A stretch of 64,000 nt of DNA from Lysinibacillus contaminans (GCF_001278945.1 NZ_LGRV01000003.1:682001-746000); one strand, 5' to 3'; positions 52,263 through 62,683 are shown, counted from the stretch's first letter. Notes: generated by a model from the letters alone, not told the origin. Numbers and translations are program-made.

Positions 52263-53600
52263 ATGGCGATTCAAAATATTACAATGCCGCAGCTTGGAGA
52301 GAGTGTAACAGAAGGCACGATTGAAAAGTGGCTCGTACAGCCAGGCGATACGGTAAAAAAATATGACCCATTAGCAGAAGTTGTCACAGATAAAGTAAAT
52401 GCTGAAATTCCATCTTCCTTTGAAGGAGTTATCTCCGAGCTTCTAGCGGAAGAAGGGCAAACGCTACCAGTTGGTTCAGTCGTTTGTTCCATCGAAATCG
52501 CTAGTGACAGCGAATTACCACCGCCACCACCACCAAAAAAGTCAGCGGTGAGCTCAGCTATTTTAAATGCAGGTGTACAGAAAAAACAAGAAACACCAAA
52601 ACCATTACCGTCATTGGTACAGACGGAGAAAACAGTACGTTCTGATAAAGCACGCTATTCTCCTGCGGTGCTACGTCTAGCTCAGGAGCACAACGTTGAA
52701 CTAGATCAAGTTATGGGAACAGGTGAGGGTGGCCGTATAACGCGTAAAGATATACAGCAGTATATAGATGCAGGGAGCATATCGACAAATATCCCATCCC
52801 AAACTGTATCAATCCAAACGAATGCAGATACTATTTCATCTGCACCTGCAACAAACCCATACGAAAAATCAACTTCACCACAACCAGCAGCACAAGGTAG
52901 GGATATTGAAATTCCAGTAACGAAGGTGCGCCGTGCTATCGCAAATAATATGGTTCGTAGTGCACAGGAAATACCACATGCATGGATGATGATGGAAGTA
53001 GATGTAACCGAATTAGTGACCTATCGTGATAGTATAAAGACTGAGTTTAAACAAAAAGAAGGCTATAATATTACGTATTTCGCGTTCTTTGTGAAAGCAG
53101 TAGCGCAAGCATTAAAAGAATTCCCAATGTTGAATACTGTTTGGGCAGATGACAAAATAATTCAAAAGCATGCCATTAATATTTCCATTGCTGTGGCGAC
53201 GGATGATGCATTATTCGTGCCTGTTATAAAACACGCTGACGAAAAATCGATAAAAGGCATCGCAAGAGAAATTCATGACCTTGCAGAAAAAGCACGTTTT
53301 GGAAAATTAGCTATGGATGATATTCAGGGTGGAACATTTACTGTAAATAATACGGGCGCTTTTGGCTCTATGCAGTCTATGGGCATCATTAATTACCCTC
53401 AAGCAGCTATTCTTCAAGTGGAAAGTATTGTTAAAAAGCCGGTCATTTTACATGGTGGTATGATCGCTGCAAGAGATATTGTGAATTTATGTTTATCTTT
53501 AGACCACCGGATATTAGATGGTTTGATTTGTGGGAAATTTCTAAATAGAGTGAAAGAAATCCTCGAAAACACAAATAAATCTTCGACGTCTGTCTACTGA
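52263..53600 (+). CDS. bkdB: Branched-chain 2-oxoacid dehydrogenase E2 (lipoamide acyltransferase)
   Basis: 445 residues. N-terminal lipoyl domain with the target Lys in VVTDKVNAEIPSSF, a Pro-rich linker, a peripheral-subunit binding domain (SPAVLRLAQEHNVELDQVMG, then EGGRITRKDI), a second linker and the catalytic domain ending LCLSLDHRILDGLICGKFLN with the His and Asp of the active site. Core of the complex with BkdAA/AB and LpdV. ATG 52263 was preferred over 52260 on GGAGG spacing and family start MAIQ. Confidence 0.97.
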   Translation: MAIQNITMPQLGESVTEGTIEKWLVQPGDTVKKYDPLAEVVTDKVNAEIPSSFEGVISELLAEEGQTLPVGSVVCSIEIASDSELPPPPPPKKSAVSSAILNAGVQKKQETPKPLPSLVQTEKTVRSDKARYSPAVLRLAQEHNVELDQVMGTGEGGRITRKDIQQYIDAGSISTNIPSQTVSIQTNADTISSAPATNPYEKSTSPQPAAQGRDIEIPVTKVRRAIANNMVRSAQEIPHAWMMMEVDVTELVTYRDSIKTEFKQKEGYNITYFAFFVKAVAQALKEFPMLNTVWADDKIIQKHAINISIAVATDDALFVPVIKHADEKSIKGIAREIHDLAEKARFGKLAMDDIQGGTFTVNNTGAFGSMQSMGIINYPQAAILQVESIVKKPVILHGGMIAARDIVNLCLSLDHRILDGLICGKFLNRVKEILENTNKSSTSVY

Positions 53601-53608
53601 CATTTACT

Positions 53609-53643
53609 CGGAAACCTGTTATATAACGGTTTCCGGTTTTTTT
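53609..53643 (+). terminator. Intrinsic terminator of the bkd operon
   Basis: CGGAAACC pairs with GGTTTCCG around an 11-nt loop, followed by T7. Confidence 0.85.
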
Positions 53644-53718
53644 ATGCTTTTCGACACGCAATTTGTAAGGTAGAATAACAAATAGAAACTACTAAGGGGG
53701 GAAGCTATTAGCGACCGC

Positions 53719-55422
53719 ATGTCAAACAACATGAAAAATATTGAATTTGAAAAGCCATCCTATTCAGAATGGCAAGATGCAGCAATCAAAGCTTTAAAAG
53801 GGAAACCATTCGAGTCTCTTTTAACGAAAACAAGTGAAGGAATTACACTTGAACCACTATACACACAAGAAAGTCTTGTTGCAAAACTTGGTGAAGATCT
53901 TGAAAAACAAGTTGCCACAATCCGTTCCCTACAAAATTCTTCTGTATTTAGTGTGGCTCAGCAAGTGTATGCAGATTCTAGTGAAGCCTTCTTTGGTCAA
54001 CTTGATGAAAGCTTAGCTCGAGGTAATGAAGTTGTGACAATTGATAGTCGTGTAAACTTTGATTGGTCTGAAAAAGTAATAGCACAATTAGCTACTTATT
54101 TATCGGAATATTCATTTAAAATAACGGTTGAACATGCTAATGACCCATTACTAGCAGTATTCAATAAAATTGATGCTAGCAAACGAGAAGCAGTAAAAGG
54201 TTATATTGTATCGAAAGAGCCAGTTATACTTGCGGATTTCCCAAATGTACGAACTTATGGCGCAGATACAATCTTCTATCACAATCAAGGAGCACATGCT
54301 GTACAAGAATTAGCTTATGCGCTTGCAACAGCAGCAAAATATGCAGAACAAGCAGAAAACTTTGAAGCATTTGCAAAGAAATTCTACGTTTCATTTGCCG
54401 TTGATACGCAATTCTTTACAGAAGTCGCAAAACTTCGTGCTTTTAAAGTTCTTTGGAAAGCGTTCTCATCAGCATATGGTGTCACAGAAAATATAAAAAT
54501 ACCAACATTAGCGGAAACTTCACTTCGCAGTTTCTCTAAATTAGACGTTTATGTCAACCTACTACGTGTAGCAAATGAAGCGCTTTCAGGTCTAATTGGC
54601 GGTGCGGATATCTTTACAGTTCACCCCCACGATGCGCTAACAAAACCAACAGAGCAATCTGTTCGTATTGCGCGTAACGTATCATTAGTATTAAGAGAAG
54701 AAACGAATGTCTTAAAAACAACTGACCCAGCAGGTGGCTCATACTTTGTAGAATCTTTAACTGCGGACTTTGTGAAAGAGGCATGGGCATTATTTTTAGA
54801 TATTGAAGCAGCTGGTGGTATTGACGCTTACATAGCATCTGGTAAATTAGCAGAAGAGTTAGAAGCTTCTTATCAAGCACGTGTAAAAGCAGTACAAACA
54901 CGTAAACAATCATTAATCGGTACGAATATTTATGCAAATCCAGCAGACGTTCTTGAAAACGCAACAAATCCACTGTTTGCAGATATTAAGCGCATTGCTA
55001 TTCCTTTTGAGCAATTACGTGCTGAAATGACTGCGGCTGACGCGAAAACAGGAATCTTAACATTAGGTTCACTAAAAAGTTCGAAACCACGTGCAGATTT
55101 CGTATCGGGTTTCTTAAATACAGTTGGTTTAGTACCAGAATTAAGTGGTCAAATTGCAACAGCAGATGAAGCAGTAGCTTGGTTACATACAACAGAAGCG
55201 AAATATGTTGTGATTGCAGCAAACGACGACAATACAAAAGAATTGTTACCGGCAATTTTAGCGGGTAAACCTGAAGGTGTTGTAGTAGACGTAGCCGGTA
55301 AATTTAAAGACGAAGAAGAAGCATGGTTAGCAAATGGCTTAAATGGCTTTATTTTTGCGGGACAAAACATCATTGAAAAATTAAACTCTGTGTCTGCTAG
55401 CATGAAGGAGGTAGAGCGATGA
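53719..55422 (+). CDS. mutA: Methylmalonyl-CoA mutase small subunit
   Basis: 567 residues. TIM-barrel acyl-CoA mutase-like fold followed by a degenerate Rossmann domain: [20 protein letters not shown] at the start, [20 protein letters not shown] and [13 protein letters not shown] mid-chain. The B12-binding DxHxxG is absent, as expected for the non-catalytic partner of MutB. GGGGGGAAG lies 14 bp before ATG 53719, rather far. The last 4 bp overlap mutB. Confidence 0.93.
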   Translation: MSNNMKNIEFEKPSYSEWQDAAIKALKGKPFESLLTKTSEGITLEPLYTQESLVAKLGEDLEKQVATIRSLQNSSVFSVAQQVYADSSEAFFGQLDESLARGNEVVTIDSRVNFDWSEKVIAQLATYLSEYSFKITVEHANDPLLAVFNKIDASKREAVKGYIVSKEPVILADFPNVRTYGADTIFYHNQGAHAVQELAYALATAAKYAEQAENFEAFAKKFYVSFAVDTQFFTEVAKLRAFKVLWKAFSSAYGVTENIKIPTLAETSLRSFSKLDVYVNLLRVANEALSGLIGGADIFTVHPHDALTKPTEQSVRIARNVSLVLREETNVLKTTDPAGGSYFVESLTADFVKEAWALFLDIEAAGGIDAYIASGKLAEELEASYQARVKAVQTRKQSLIGTNIYANPADVLENATNPLFADIKRIAIPFEQLRAEMTAADAKTGILTLGSLKSSKPRADFVSGFLNTVGLVPELSGQIATADEAVAWLHTTEAKYVVIAANDDNTKELLPAILAGKPEGVVVDVAGKFKDEEEAWLANGLNGFIFAGQNIIEKLNSVSASMKEVER

Positions 55423-57572
55423 GCAAGCCAAATTTTAGTACAGTTGAAATCGAAAAAGTATTAACAGCGGATGCACCTGAGGCGTCTGAAGAAATGTTCA
55501 TGACGAATGAAGGTATTGAAATAAAAGATATCTACACAAAAGAAGATATCGCAGATGCAAAACACTTAAATGACGTGGCTGGACTTGCACCAAACACACG
55601 CGGACCATACCCTACTATGTATGTAGCACGTCCTTGGACAGTACGTCAATATGCTGGATTCTCAACAGCAGAAGAATCGAATGCATTTTACAAACGTAAC
55701 CTTGCGATGGGTCAAAAAGGTCTTTCTGTTGCCTTTGACTTAGCAACGCACCGTGGCTATGACTCTGATCACCCACGTGTAACAGGTGACGTAGGTAAAG
55801 CAGGGGTAGCTATTGACTCTGTAGAAGATATGAAAATTCTATTTGACCAAATCCCACTAGATCAGATGTCAGTTTCGATGACAATGAACGGTGCGGTTTT
55901 ACCAATCCTTGCATTCTATATCGTAGCTGCTGAGGAACAAGGGGTTTCACCTGACTTATTAGCAGGAACAATCCAAAATGATATTTTAAAAGAGTATATG
56001 GTGCGTAATACTTATATTTATCCACCAGCAATGTCGATGAAAATTATTGCAGATATTTTCGAGTTTACTGCGAAATTTATGCCGAAATTCAACTCGATTT
56101 CTATTTCTGGTTATCATATTCAAGAAGCTGGCGCGACAAACGACATCGAGCTTGCATATACACTAGCGGATGGCCTCGAATACGTACGTACGGGTCTTAA
56201 AGCAGGTATCGACATCGATGCCTTTGCACCGCGATTATCGTTCTTCTGGGCAATCGGCATGAACTATTACATGGAAGTAGCTAAAATGCGTGCAGCTCGC
56301 CGTATTTGGGCACAAATGATGTCTACGTTTAATCCGAAAAACTCAAAAACATTAGCTTTACGAACGCACTCACAAACGTCTGGTTGGTCTTTAACTGAGC
56401 AAGATCCATTCAATAATGTGACACGTACATTAATCGAAGCAAATGCAGCAGCGATGGGGCATACACAATCCCTACATACCAATGCATTAGATGAAGCAAT
56501 CGCACTTCCGACAGACTTCTCTGCGCGTATCGCTCGTAATACACAGCTATTCTTACAAGAAGAAACGGGTATGACGAAAGTAATCGATCCATGGGGCGGT
56601 TCGTATTATGTTGAGAAATTAACAGATGAAATCACAAAATCTGCATGGGCTTTAATCGAAGAAATTGAAGAGCTAGGTGGAATGGCGAAAGCAATTGAAA
56701 CAGGTCTTCCAAAGATGAAAGTTGAAGAGGCAGCGGCAAAACGCCAAGCGAAAATCGACTCTAAATCAGAAACAATTGTCGGTGTAAACAAATACCGTCT
56801 AGATAAAGAAGAACCAATCGATATTCTTGATATTGACAACACTCTTGTACGCCAAAAACAAATCGAGCGCTTAGATGCAATGAAAGCAGCTCGTGATGAA
56901 GCAGAAGTACAAAAACATTTAGCGCGTCTGACTAAAGCAGCACAAGATGGTGAAGAAAATTTACTAGCCGTAGCAGTTGATGCAGCGCGTTCACGTGCTT
57001 CTCTTGGTGAAATTTCTGATGCTATCGAAGCCGTTTCTGGTCGTCATAAAGCGATTATTCGTTCAATCTCGGGTGTATATTCTGCAAACTTCTCTGACGC
57101 AGAGCAAATTACAGAAGTTCAACAAATGACTGAAGAGTTTAAAGAAAATGAAGGCCGTCGCCCGCGTATTCTTGTCGCAAAAATGGGGCAAGATGGCCAT
57201 GACCGTGGCGCAAAAGTTATTGCGACTGGCTATGCTGACTTAGGGTTTGACGTAGATATCTCGCCACTATTTATGACGCCTGAGGAAACAGCGCAAATGG
57301 CAGCAGAAAATGACGTTCATTGTATTGGCGTATCATCATTAGCTGCTGGACATAAAACATTAGTGCCAGCACTAGTTTCAGAACTTGAAAAACTAGGTCG
57401 CGAAGATATTATCATTATCGTTGGAGGCGTTATTCCAGCACAAGACTACGAATTCCTTTATGAAGCTGGCGCAGTAGCAATCTTTGGACCAGGTACAGTA
57501 ATTCCAGTATCTGCACAAAAAATTATCGAAGAAATCTACAAACGTTTAGGGTATGAGGAAGTGTCTGAATAA
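55419..57572 (+). CDS. mutB: Methylmalonyl-CoA mutase large (catalytic) subunit
   Basis: 717 residues. Adenosylcobalamin-dependent rearrangement of (R)-methylmalonyl-CoA to succinyl-CoA. Barrel motifs: [60 protein letters not shown]. The C-terminal B12 domain carries [20 protein letters not shown], the base-off DxHxxG motif, and [12 protein letters not shown]. Overlaps mutA by 4 bp and meaB by 1 bp. This enzyme creates the B12 demand that the riboswitch cassette at 12-21 kb could serve. Confidence 0.98.
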   Translation: MSKPNFSTVEIEKVLTADAPEASEEMFMTNEGIEIKDIYTKEDIADAKHLNDVAGLAPNTRGPYPTMYVARPWTVRQYAGFSTAEESNAFYKRNLAMGQKGLSVAFDLATHRGYDSDHPRVTGDVGKAGVAIDSVEDMKILFDQIPLDQMSVSMTMNGAVLPILAFYIVAAEEQGVSPDLLAGTIQNDILKEYMVRNTYIYPPAMSMKIIADIFEFTAKFMPKFNSISISGYHIQEAGATNDIELAYTLADGLEYVRTGLKAGIDIDAFAPRLSFFWAIGMNYYMEVAKMRAARRIWAQMMSTFNPKNSKTLALRTHSQTSGWSLTEQDPFNNVTRTLIEANAAAMGHTQSLHTNALDEAIALPTDFSARIARNTQLFLQEETGMTKVIDPWGGSYYVEKLTDEITKSAWALIEEIEELGGMAKAIETGLPKMKVEEAAAKRQAKIDSKSETIVGVNKYRLDKEEPIDILDIDNTLVRQKQIERLDAMKAARDEAEVQKHLARLTKAAQDGEENLLAVAVDAARSRASLGEISDAIEAVSGRHKAIIRSISGVYSANFSDAEQITEVQQMTEEFKENEGRRPRILVAKMGQDGHDRGAKVIATGYADLGFDVDISPLFMTPEETAQMAAENDVHCIGVSSLAAGHKTLVPALVSELEKLGREDIIIIVGGVIPAQDYEFLYEAGAVAIFGPGTVIPVSAQKIIEEIYKRLGYEEVSE

Positions 57573-58663
57573 TGGACAAAAACAAAGGAATAGAAGAAAG
57601 TGCGCTTTTTGTTATGGATGGCGTTGAGGCAGCTCACGACGGTATGCAATCCGGTACACCTAAAAAATTCCGAAAGAAAAAAGTAGAAAAAATAGATATT
57701 CAAGAGCTTGCCCGTGAAGTACGTGCAGGCTCTCGTACGAAACTGTCGAAAGCAATTACGCTCATTGAAAGCTCGAATGCTGATCATAAGGCACAAGCAC
57801 AAGAGCTATTACAAGAGCTTCTAGCGCATACAGGAAACAGTATCCGCATTGGAATTACTGGTGTGCCAGGTGCAGGGAAAAGTTCGTTCATTGAAGCTTT
57901 CGGTACGATGCTATGTGACATGGGGAAAAAGGTAGCAGTTCTTGCAATCGATCCTAGTTCTTCATTATCGGGAGGCAGTATTTTAGGTGATAAAACACGG
58001 ATGGAAGAGCTCGTGAAAAAGCCAAATGCATTCGTCCGTCCCTCACCGTCAGCAGGTACCCTTGGGGGTGTCCACAAAAAGACGCGTGAAACAATGCTTG
58101 TCTGCGAGGCAGCGGGCTATGATGTGATTTTAATTGAAACAGTCGGTGTTGGGCAAAGTGAAACGTACGTCCGAGGTATGGTTGACTTTTTCTTATTGCT
58201 TGTCTTAACGGGCGCTGGAGACGAACTACAAGGTATGAAAAAGGGCATTATGGAGTTAGCTGACGCGATTGTTGTGCATAAAGCGGATGGTGACAATGTA
58301 CGTCTTGCGAAAAAGACTGTTTCCGAGTATAAGCAAATTTTACACTTCTTACAACCTGCAACTCCAGGGTGGATGTCTACTGCATTACCAGTCAGCTCAT
58401 GGGAAAACCGAGGACTAGACAAAGTTTGGGACACGATTGGTGAATTTAAACAAACAGTCGTAGCGAATAATTTTTGGTCAATTCGACGTCAAAATCAAAC
58501 AAAAGAATGGTTCCAATCGATGATTACCGACCATTTAATTGATTCATTTTATGGTGATCCTGCACGTAAAGAACAAGTACAGCTTCTTGAGCGTCAAATC
58601 CTTAATGGACAATTGACGGTTACTCAAGGTGTTGATAGTTTGTTCTGCGACGACAATATATAG
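57572..58663 (+). CDS. meaB: Methylmalonyl Co-A mutase-associated GTPase MeaB
   Basis: 363 residues, G3E GTPase. Walker A IGITGVPGAGKSSFIEAFGT, VLAIDPSSSLSGGSILGDKT, switch region RPSPSAGTLGGVHKKTRETM, IETVGVGQSE and VHKADGDN (NKxD-like). Gates cofactor loading and protects the mutase from inactivation. Starts 1 bp inside the mutB stop, so tightly coupled. Confidence 0.96.
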   Translation: MDKNKGIEESALFVMDGVEAAHDGMQSGTPKKFRKKKVEKIDIQELAREVRAGSRTKLSKAITLIESSNADHKAQAQELLQELLAHTGNSIRIGITGVPGAGKSSFIEAFGTMLCDMGKKVAVLAIDPSSSLSGGSILGDKTRMEELVKKPNAFVRPSPSAGTLGGVHKKTRETMLVCEAAGYDVILIETVGVGQSETYVRGMVDFFLLLVLTGAGDELQGMKKGIMELADAIVVHKADGDNVRLAKKTVSEYKQILHFLQPATPGWMSTALPVSSWENRGLDKVWDTIGEFKQTVVANNFWSIRRQNQTKEWFQSMITDHLIDSFYGDPARKEQVQLLERQILNGQLTVTQGVDSLFCDDNI

Positions 58664-58847
58664 AAATAATGCACTCATTTTAAGCGCAAGTAGGTGCACA
58701 AAATCGTAACTTACTGCTATGATAAGAGATGTATCAATTCGACAAAAATTTTGTTGAATACTAGCGGCGCAAAGGTAACCTAAAAAGCTTTCTTATGGAT
58801 ACTTTTGCAGCGATCATTGGCTCAAACTTGAAAGGAGCGTATCATTT

Positions 58848-59288
58848 ATGAACATGGATTATGATTTATTTATGCAAGAAATTTTAAAAACAGCGCGCGG
58901 AGAAATGGAGGCTGCTGGTTACGAACAACTTCGTACACCGGAAGCTGTTGAAGAGGCTTTCGCACGCCCAGGAACAACTTTAGTAATGGTGAATTCAGTA
59001 TGTGGTTGCGCCGGCGGTATCGCTCGTCCAGCTGCAGCAAACTGCGTACATTATGATAAACGTCCAGACCACCTTGTAACTGTATTTGCTGGGCAAGATA
59101 AAGAAGCAACGGCGGCGGCTCGTTATCACTTCGGCGAAGACCACCTACCATCTTCTCCATCATTTGTTCTATTAAAAGATGGACAAGTAGTAGCAGAAGT
59201 TGGCCGTTATGAAATCGAAGGTCATGATCCAATGTCCGTTGTGACAAATCTGCAAGCAAACTTCGAAGAATATTGTGATGAGCTTTAA
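58848..59288 (+). CDS. Bacilliredoxin, BrxA/BrxB (YphP/YqiW) family
   Basis: 146 residues. Unusual Cys-Gly-Cys active site in MVNSVCGCAGGIARPAAANC, then RPDHLVTVFAGQDKEATAAA and LPSSPSFVLLKDGQVVAEVG. The family debacillithiolates proteins after oxidative stress. Position after the bkd/mut block matches YqiW (BrxB). AAAGGAG lies 10 bp upstream of ATG 58848; a second ATG at 58854 is possible. Confidence 0.93.
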   Translation: MNMDYDLFMQEILKTARGEMEAAGYEQLRTPEAVEEAFARPGTTLVMVNSVCGCAGGIARPAAANCVHYDKRPDHLVTVFAGQDKEATAAARYHFGEDHLPSSPSFVLLKDGQVVAEVGRYEIEGHDPMSVVTNLQANFEEYCDEL

Positions 59289-59298
59289 GTAAAGTTTT

Positions 59299-59335
59299 GC
59301 TAAGGCGCTTTATGCGCTTTAGCCTCAATTTCTTT
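59299..59335 (+). terminator. Terminator after bacilliredoxin gene
   Basis: GCTAAGGCGC pairs with GCGCTTTAGC around TTTAT. The T-rich tail begins a few bases later. Confidence 0.65.
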
Positions 59336-59442
59336 TTAATTTTTGCAATATTGGCTCATATTTATAAGTCGGAGGATTGAGGGGTAAGCTAATTTTGTAA
59401 TGGATGTAAAATCCTTATAAAGCCTGCATAGATGGGAGGCAG

Positions 59443-60426
59443 TTGACCCTGAGAAAATTTTCAATCGGCTATCGTACATTAAAAACTGCAATTGGTACGG
59501 CTATTGCGATAGCTATTGCACAGTATTTCAACTTAGACTTTAATACTTCAGCTGGCGTTTTGACAATTTTATGTATACAACCGACAAAAAAGAAATCTCT
59601 TGAATCCGCTTATACACGCCTTGTTTCAGGTATTGTTGGCATGCTTTATGCATTTATGTTTTTTGAGTTATTTGGTTATCATCCACTTGCTTTAGCAGGG
59701 ATGCTACTGCTCTATATCCCGACGATCGTGTCGTTAAAGGTGGAAGACGGCTTTGTATCGAGTGCGGTTATTATTTTGCATGTTTACTCAGCTGAAAGCT
59801 TTTCAATGGGGCTGGTTTATAATGAACTCGCATTAATGGCTATTGGTTTCACCACGGGAATAGTGATTAATATGCATATGGGAGATATAGGTAAAGAGTT
59901 AGAGTATTACCGTGTCAATGTGGAAGAACTATACCGCAAAATTTTCAAAGAAATTGTTTCCTACTTAAGAGAGGGTGATACCCTCTGGGACGGCCGAGAA
60001 ATTATTGAGGCTGTTCAAGCATTAAATACTGCGAAGTCACTAGCGTTTAAAGATGTAGAAAATCATTTTTTGCGACGTGAAAATAATTATTATGTTTATT
60101 TTGATATGCGTGAGAAGCAACTTGAAATAATTGAACGTGTATTACCAAAAGTGACTGCACTTCCTGTTATAGTACAAGAGGCCGATCTTGTAGCGGACTT
60201 CATGGAGGATTTGGCAGATAACGTACATTCTGGAAATACAGCGTATCATTTTCGAGAAAAGTTAGAGCTTGTGAAGAAGGAATTTGCGCAGTTACCACTG
60301 CCTAAAGATCATCAGGAATTTTTAGCACAAGCAGCACTCTACCAGTTTATCGAGGAGATGGATCGTTATTTAGAAATTAAGCAGTCTTTTGAAGGGTTGA
60401 AGGTAAAAAATGCGCGTACACAGTAG
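59443..60426 (+). CDS. yqjA: Aromatic acid exporter family membrane protein (YqjA-like)
   Basis: 327 residues. Four or five N-terminal membrane helices (about 10-140): GYRTLKTAIGTAIAIAIAQY, AGVLTILCIQPTKKKSLESA, GIVGMLYAFMFFELFG. A soluble helical C-terminal domain follows (about 145-327). The ArAE_1 family is named for aromatic acid export but the substrate here is unknown. TTG 59443 with GGGAGG upstream. yqjA occupies the same position in B. subtilis. Confidence 0.85.
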   Translation: MTLRKFSIGYRTLKTAIGTAIAIAIAQYFNLDFNTSAGVLTILCIQPTKKKSLESAYTRLVSGIVGMLYAFMFFELFGYHPLALAGMLLLYIPTIVSLKVEDGFVSSAVIILHVYSAESFSMGLVYNELALMAIGFTTGIVINMHMGDIGKELEYYRVNVEELYRKIFKEIVSYLREGDTLWDGREIIEAVQALNTAKSLAFKDVENHFLRRENNYYVYFDMREKQLEIIERVLPKVTALPVIVQEADLVADFMEDLADNVHSGNTAYHFREKLELVKKEFAQLPLPKDHQEFLAQAALYQFIEEMDRYLEIKQSFEGLKVKNARTQ

Positions 60427-60440
60427 TGTGGACGCGCCTC
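60406..60440 (-). terminator. Minus-strand terminator for prli42, overlapping the yqjA end
   Basis: GCGCGTACACA and TGTGGACGCGC form a stem with a 4-nt loop. Read on the minus strand it is followed by CATTTTTTACC, a good T-run. Confidence 0.65.
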
Positions 60441-60446
60441 ATTTAC

Positions 60447-60542
60447 TTATACCAGCATTGATAAACCAAAAGCAAGCGATGAAATTAACATGATAATAAT
60501 CATTGCATAAACAACGATTTTTTGAAATTTTTTATTGCTCAT
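60447..60542 (-). CDS. prli42: Stressosome-associated membrane miniprotein Prli42
   Basis: 31 residues. MSNKKFQKIVVYAMIIIMLI is followed by SSLAFGLSMLV: a short basic lead and one membrane helix, the same size and pattern as Listeria Prli42, which tethers the stressosome through RsbR. ATG 60542 has GAAGGAGAG about 10 bp upstream. A longer frame to 60719 would overlap the mce promoter and is not needed. Lies convergent to yqjA and divergent from mce. Orthology is judged from size and pattern. Confidence 0.8.
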   Translation of the reverse strand: MSNKKFQKIVVYAMIIIMLISSLAFGLSMLV

Positions 60543-60666
60543 ATGCTCGTTCTCTCCTTCTTTTCTTATAAATAGTTTAGCAAATCTGAAAAAATTCTCA
60601 AGTAGTAGAGTTTTGACAAAAAAATCTGTAAAATAGGTATGTACCATAACAGAAGGAGATGTCACC

Positions 60667-61080
60667 ATGGAGAAAGTAGACCATATCGGGATTGCGGTGC
60701 GCGATCTTGATGAACGCATTACATATTATACAGAAATTTTAGGCTTAAAGTTACTTAAAGTAGAAGAAGTTGAATCTCAACAGGTTCGTGTTGCGTTCAT
60801 CGATGCTGGTAACGTGAAAATTGAGTTGCTAGAACCAATGAGTGAAAAAAGTGCGATTCACGGATTCATCGAGAAACGTGGCGAAGGCATTCACCACGTA
60901 GCATTCGGTGTAACAGGAATTCGTGAGCGCATGGCTGAGCTTCGTGAAAAAGGTGTACGTCTTTTGTCAGAAGAACCAGGACCGGGTGCAGGTGGTGCTG
61001 AGGTTGCTTTCATGCATCCAAAATCATCATTCGGTGTGCTATACGAATTATGCGATAAAAGTGGAAAAGGGGATAAGTGA
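60667..61080 (+). CDS. mce: Methylmalonyl-CoA epimerase
   Basis: 137 residues, vicinal-oxygen-chelate fold. The metal ligands are in KVDHIGIAVRDLDERITYYT (His), RGEGIHHVAFGVTG (His) and FGVLYELCDK (Glu). Converts (S)- to (R)-methylmalonyl-CoA for MutAB. AGAAGGAGA before ATG. Overlaps the region of the carboxylase start (GTG 61077). Matches yqjC of B. subtilis. Confidence 0.96.
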   Translation: MEKVDHIGIAVRDLDERITYYTEILGLKLLKVEEVESQQVRVAFIDAGNVKIELLEPMSEKSAIHGFIEKRGEGIHHVAFGVTGIRERMAELREKGVRLLSEEPGPGAGGAEVAFMHPKSSFGVLYELCDKSGKGDK

Positions 61081-61085
61081 TTAAT

Positions 61086-62633
61086 ATGGATATGTTCGAC
61101 AAAATTAATGACCTGTATGACCGTAAGACGATAATTGAACTAGGTGGCGGCTATGAGCGCATCGAGAAGCAACATGAAAAAGGAAAATTAACAGCTCGTG
61201 AGCGTATTGAATTATTACTAGATGAAGGTACATTTTTCGAAATTAACCCATTTATTACACACCGAACAGTAGACTTTGGTATGGAGAAGTTAGAAGGTCC
61301 CGGTGATGGTGTTGTAACTGGTTTCGGTAAAATTAACGGTCGTCCAGTATACTTATTCTCTCAAGATTTCACTGTATTCGGTGGTGCACTTGGTGAAATG
61401 CATGCTAAAAAAATGGCTACTGTAATGGATCTTGCAGCTAAAAATGGTACACCATTTATCGGCATCAACGATTCAGGCGGCGCGCGCATCCAAGAAGGCG
61501 TACTTTCTCTTGATGGGTATGGTCACATTTTCTACCGTAACTCAATTTATTCTGGTGTAATCCCACAAATCTCAGTTATCATGGGACCTTGTGCAGGAGG
61601 TGCTGTTTACTCACCGGCGATTACTGACTTTATTCTAATGGTTGATAAAACATCTCAAATGTTCATTACTGGACCTAAAGTAATTGAAACAGTAACTGGT
61701 GAAAAAATCTCTGCTGAAGACCTTGGTGGTTCTAAAGTAAATAATGCGATTAGTGGTAATGCTCATTTCCGTGCACCTTCAGAAGAAGCTGCTGTCGATC
61801 AAATTAAACAATTACTTAGCTACTTACCACAAAACAATAAAGAAAAAGCACCTCGTCAACCGAAGCCAGAGGGTGACGATTACCGTCCAGAAATCGTGGA
61901 TGTTATGCCAATCGAAACAACTCGTCCATATGATGTACGTAAAGTTATTGAACAGGTAGTGGACGAAGGTTCGTTCATGGAAGTTCACGCTGAATTTGCG
62001 AGAAACGTAGTAGTTGGTTTTGCGCGTATCGCAGGTGAATCAGTGGGTCTTGTATGTAACCAACCAAAAGTTTTAGCTGGTGGTCTTGATATTGACTCTT
62101 CAGATAAAGCAGCTCGTTTCATTCGTACTTGTGATGCGTATAATGTACCAATCATCACATTTGAAGACGTTTCTGGTTTCTTCCCAGGTGTTAAACAAGA
62201 GCACGGTGGTATCATTCGTCACGGCGCAAAAATCCTTTATGCATACTCAGAAGCAACTGTACCGAAAATTACAGTAATCACTCGTAAAGCATACGGTGGT
62301 GCATATGTAGCCCTTAACTCTAAAGCAATCGGCGCTGACCTTGTATTCGCTTGGCCGAATGCTGAAATCGCTGTTATGGGTGCTGCTGGTGCAGCAAACA
62401 TCATTTTCGCACGTGAAATCGCGAAATCAGAAGATCCAGAAGCAACGCGTGCAGCAAAAATCGAAGAGTATAAAGAAAAGTTTGCAAACCCATACGTTGC
62501 AGCATCTCGTGGTATGGTAGACGATGTAATAGACCCACGCGATACTCGTATCAAGTTGATCCAAGCATTAGACATGCTTTCAAACAAACAAGAAACACGT
62601 CCAGAGAAAAAACACGGAAACATTCCACTATAA
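61086..62633 (+). CDS. yqjD: Acyl-CoA (propionyl/methylmalonyl-CoA) carboxylase, carboxyltransferase beta subunit
   Basis: 515 residues. Two crotonase-like domains with IEKQHEKGKLTARERIELLL, FGGALGEMHAKKMATVMDLA, GINDSGGARIQEGVLSLDGY, FEDVSGFFPGVKQEHGGIIR and ITRKAYGGAYVALNSKAIGA. Transfers CO2 from biotin to propionyl-CoA, yielding methylmalonyl-CoA. No biotin carboxylase/carrier lies beside it, so it must use a partner elsewhere, possibly AccB/AccC. ATG 61086 was chosen; GTG 61077 and ATG 61092 are alternatives. Confidence 0.93.
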   Translation: MDMFDKINDLYDRKTIIELGGGYERIEKQHEKGKLTARERIELLLDEGTFFEINPFITHRTVDFGMEKLEGPGDGVVTGFGKINGRPVYLFSQDFTVFGGALGEMHAKKMATVMDLAAKNGTPFIGINDSGGARIQEGVLSLDGYGHIFYRNSIYSGVIPQISVIMGPCAGGAVYSPAITDFILMVDKTSQMFITGPKVIETVTGEKISAEDLGGSKVNNAISGNAHFRAPSEEAAVDQIKQLLSYLPQNNKEKAPRQPKPEGDDYRPEIVDVMPIETTRPYDVRKVIEQVVDEGSFMEVHAEFARNVVVGFARIAGESVGLVCNQPKVLAGGLDIDSSDKAARFIRTCDAYNVPIITFEDVSGFFPGVKQEHGGIIRHGAKILYAYSEATVPKITVITRKAYGGAYVALNSKAIGADLVFAWPNAEIAVMGAAGAANIIFAREIAKSEDPEATRAAKIEEYKEKFANPYVAASRGMVDDVIDPRDTRIKLIQALDMLSNKQETRPEKKHGNIPL

Positions 62634-62644
62634 GATTTGGATGG

Positions 62645-62683
62645 ACAAGCTCAGTAGCCATTTTGGTGCTGGGTTTTTGTTTT
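62645..62683 (+). terminator. Probable terminator after yqjD
   Basis: GCTCAGTAGCC can pair with GGTGCTGGG around ATTTT, followed by TTTTTG. The pairing is imperfect. Confidence 0.5.

Noticed and set aside
58870..59328. 152-codon minus-strand ORF
   Set aside because: Lies entirely opposite the bacilliredoxin gene, which has the conserved active site. The minus frame is a shadow without a ribosome site.
60543..60719. Long N-terminal extension of the Prli42 ORF to 90 residues
   Set aside because: It would run through the divergent promoter and into mce. The 31-residue form has a proper ribosome site and family length.
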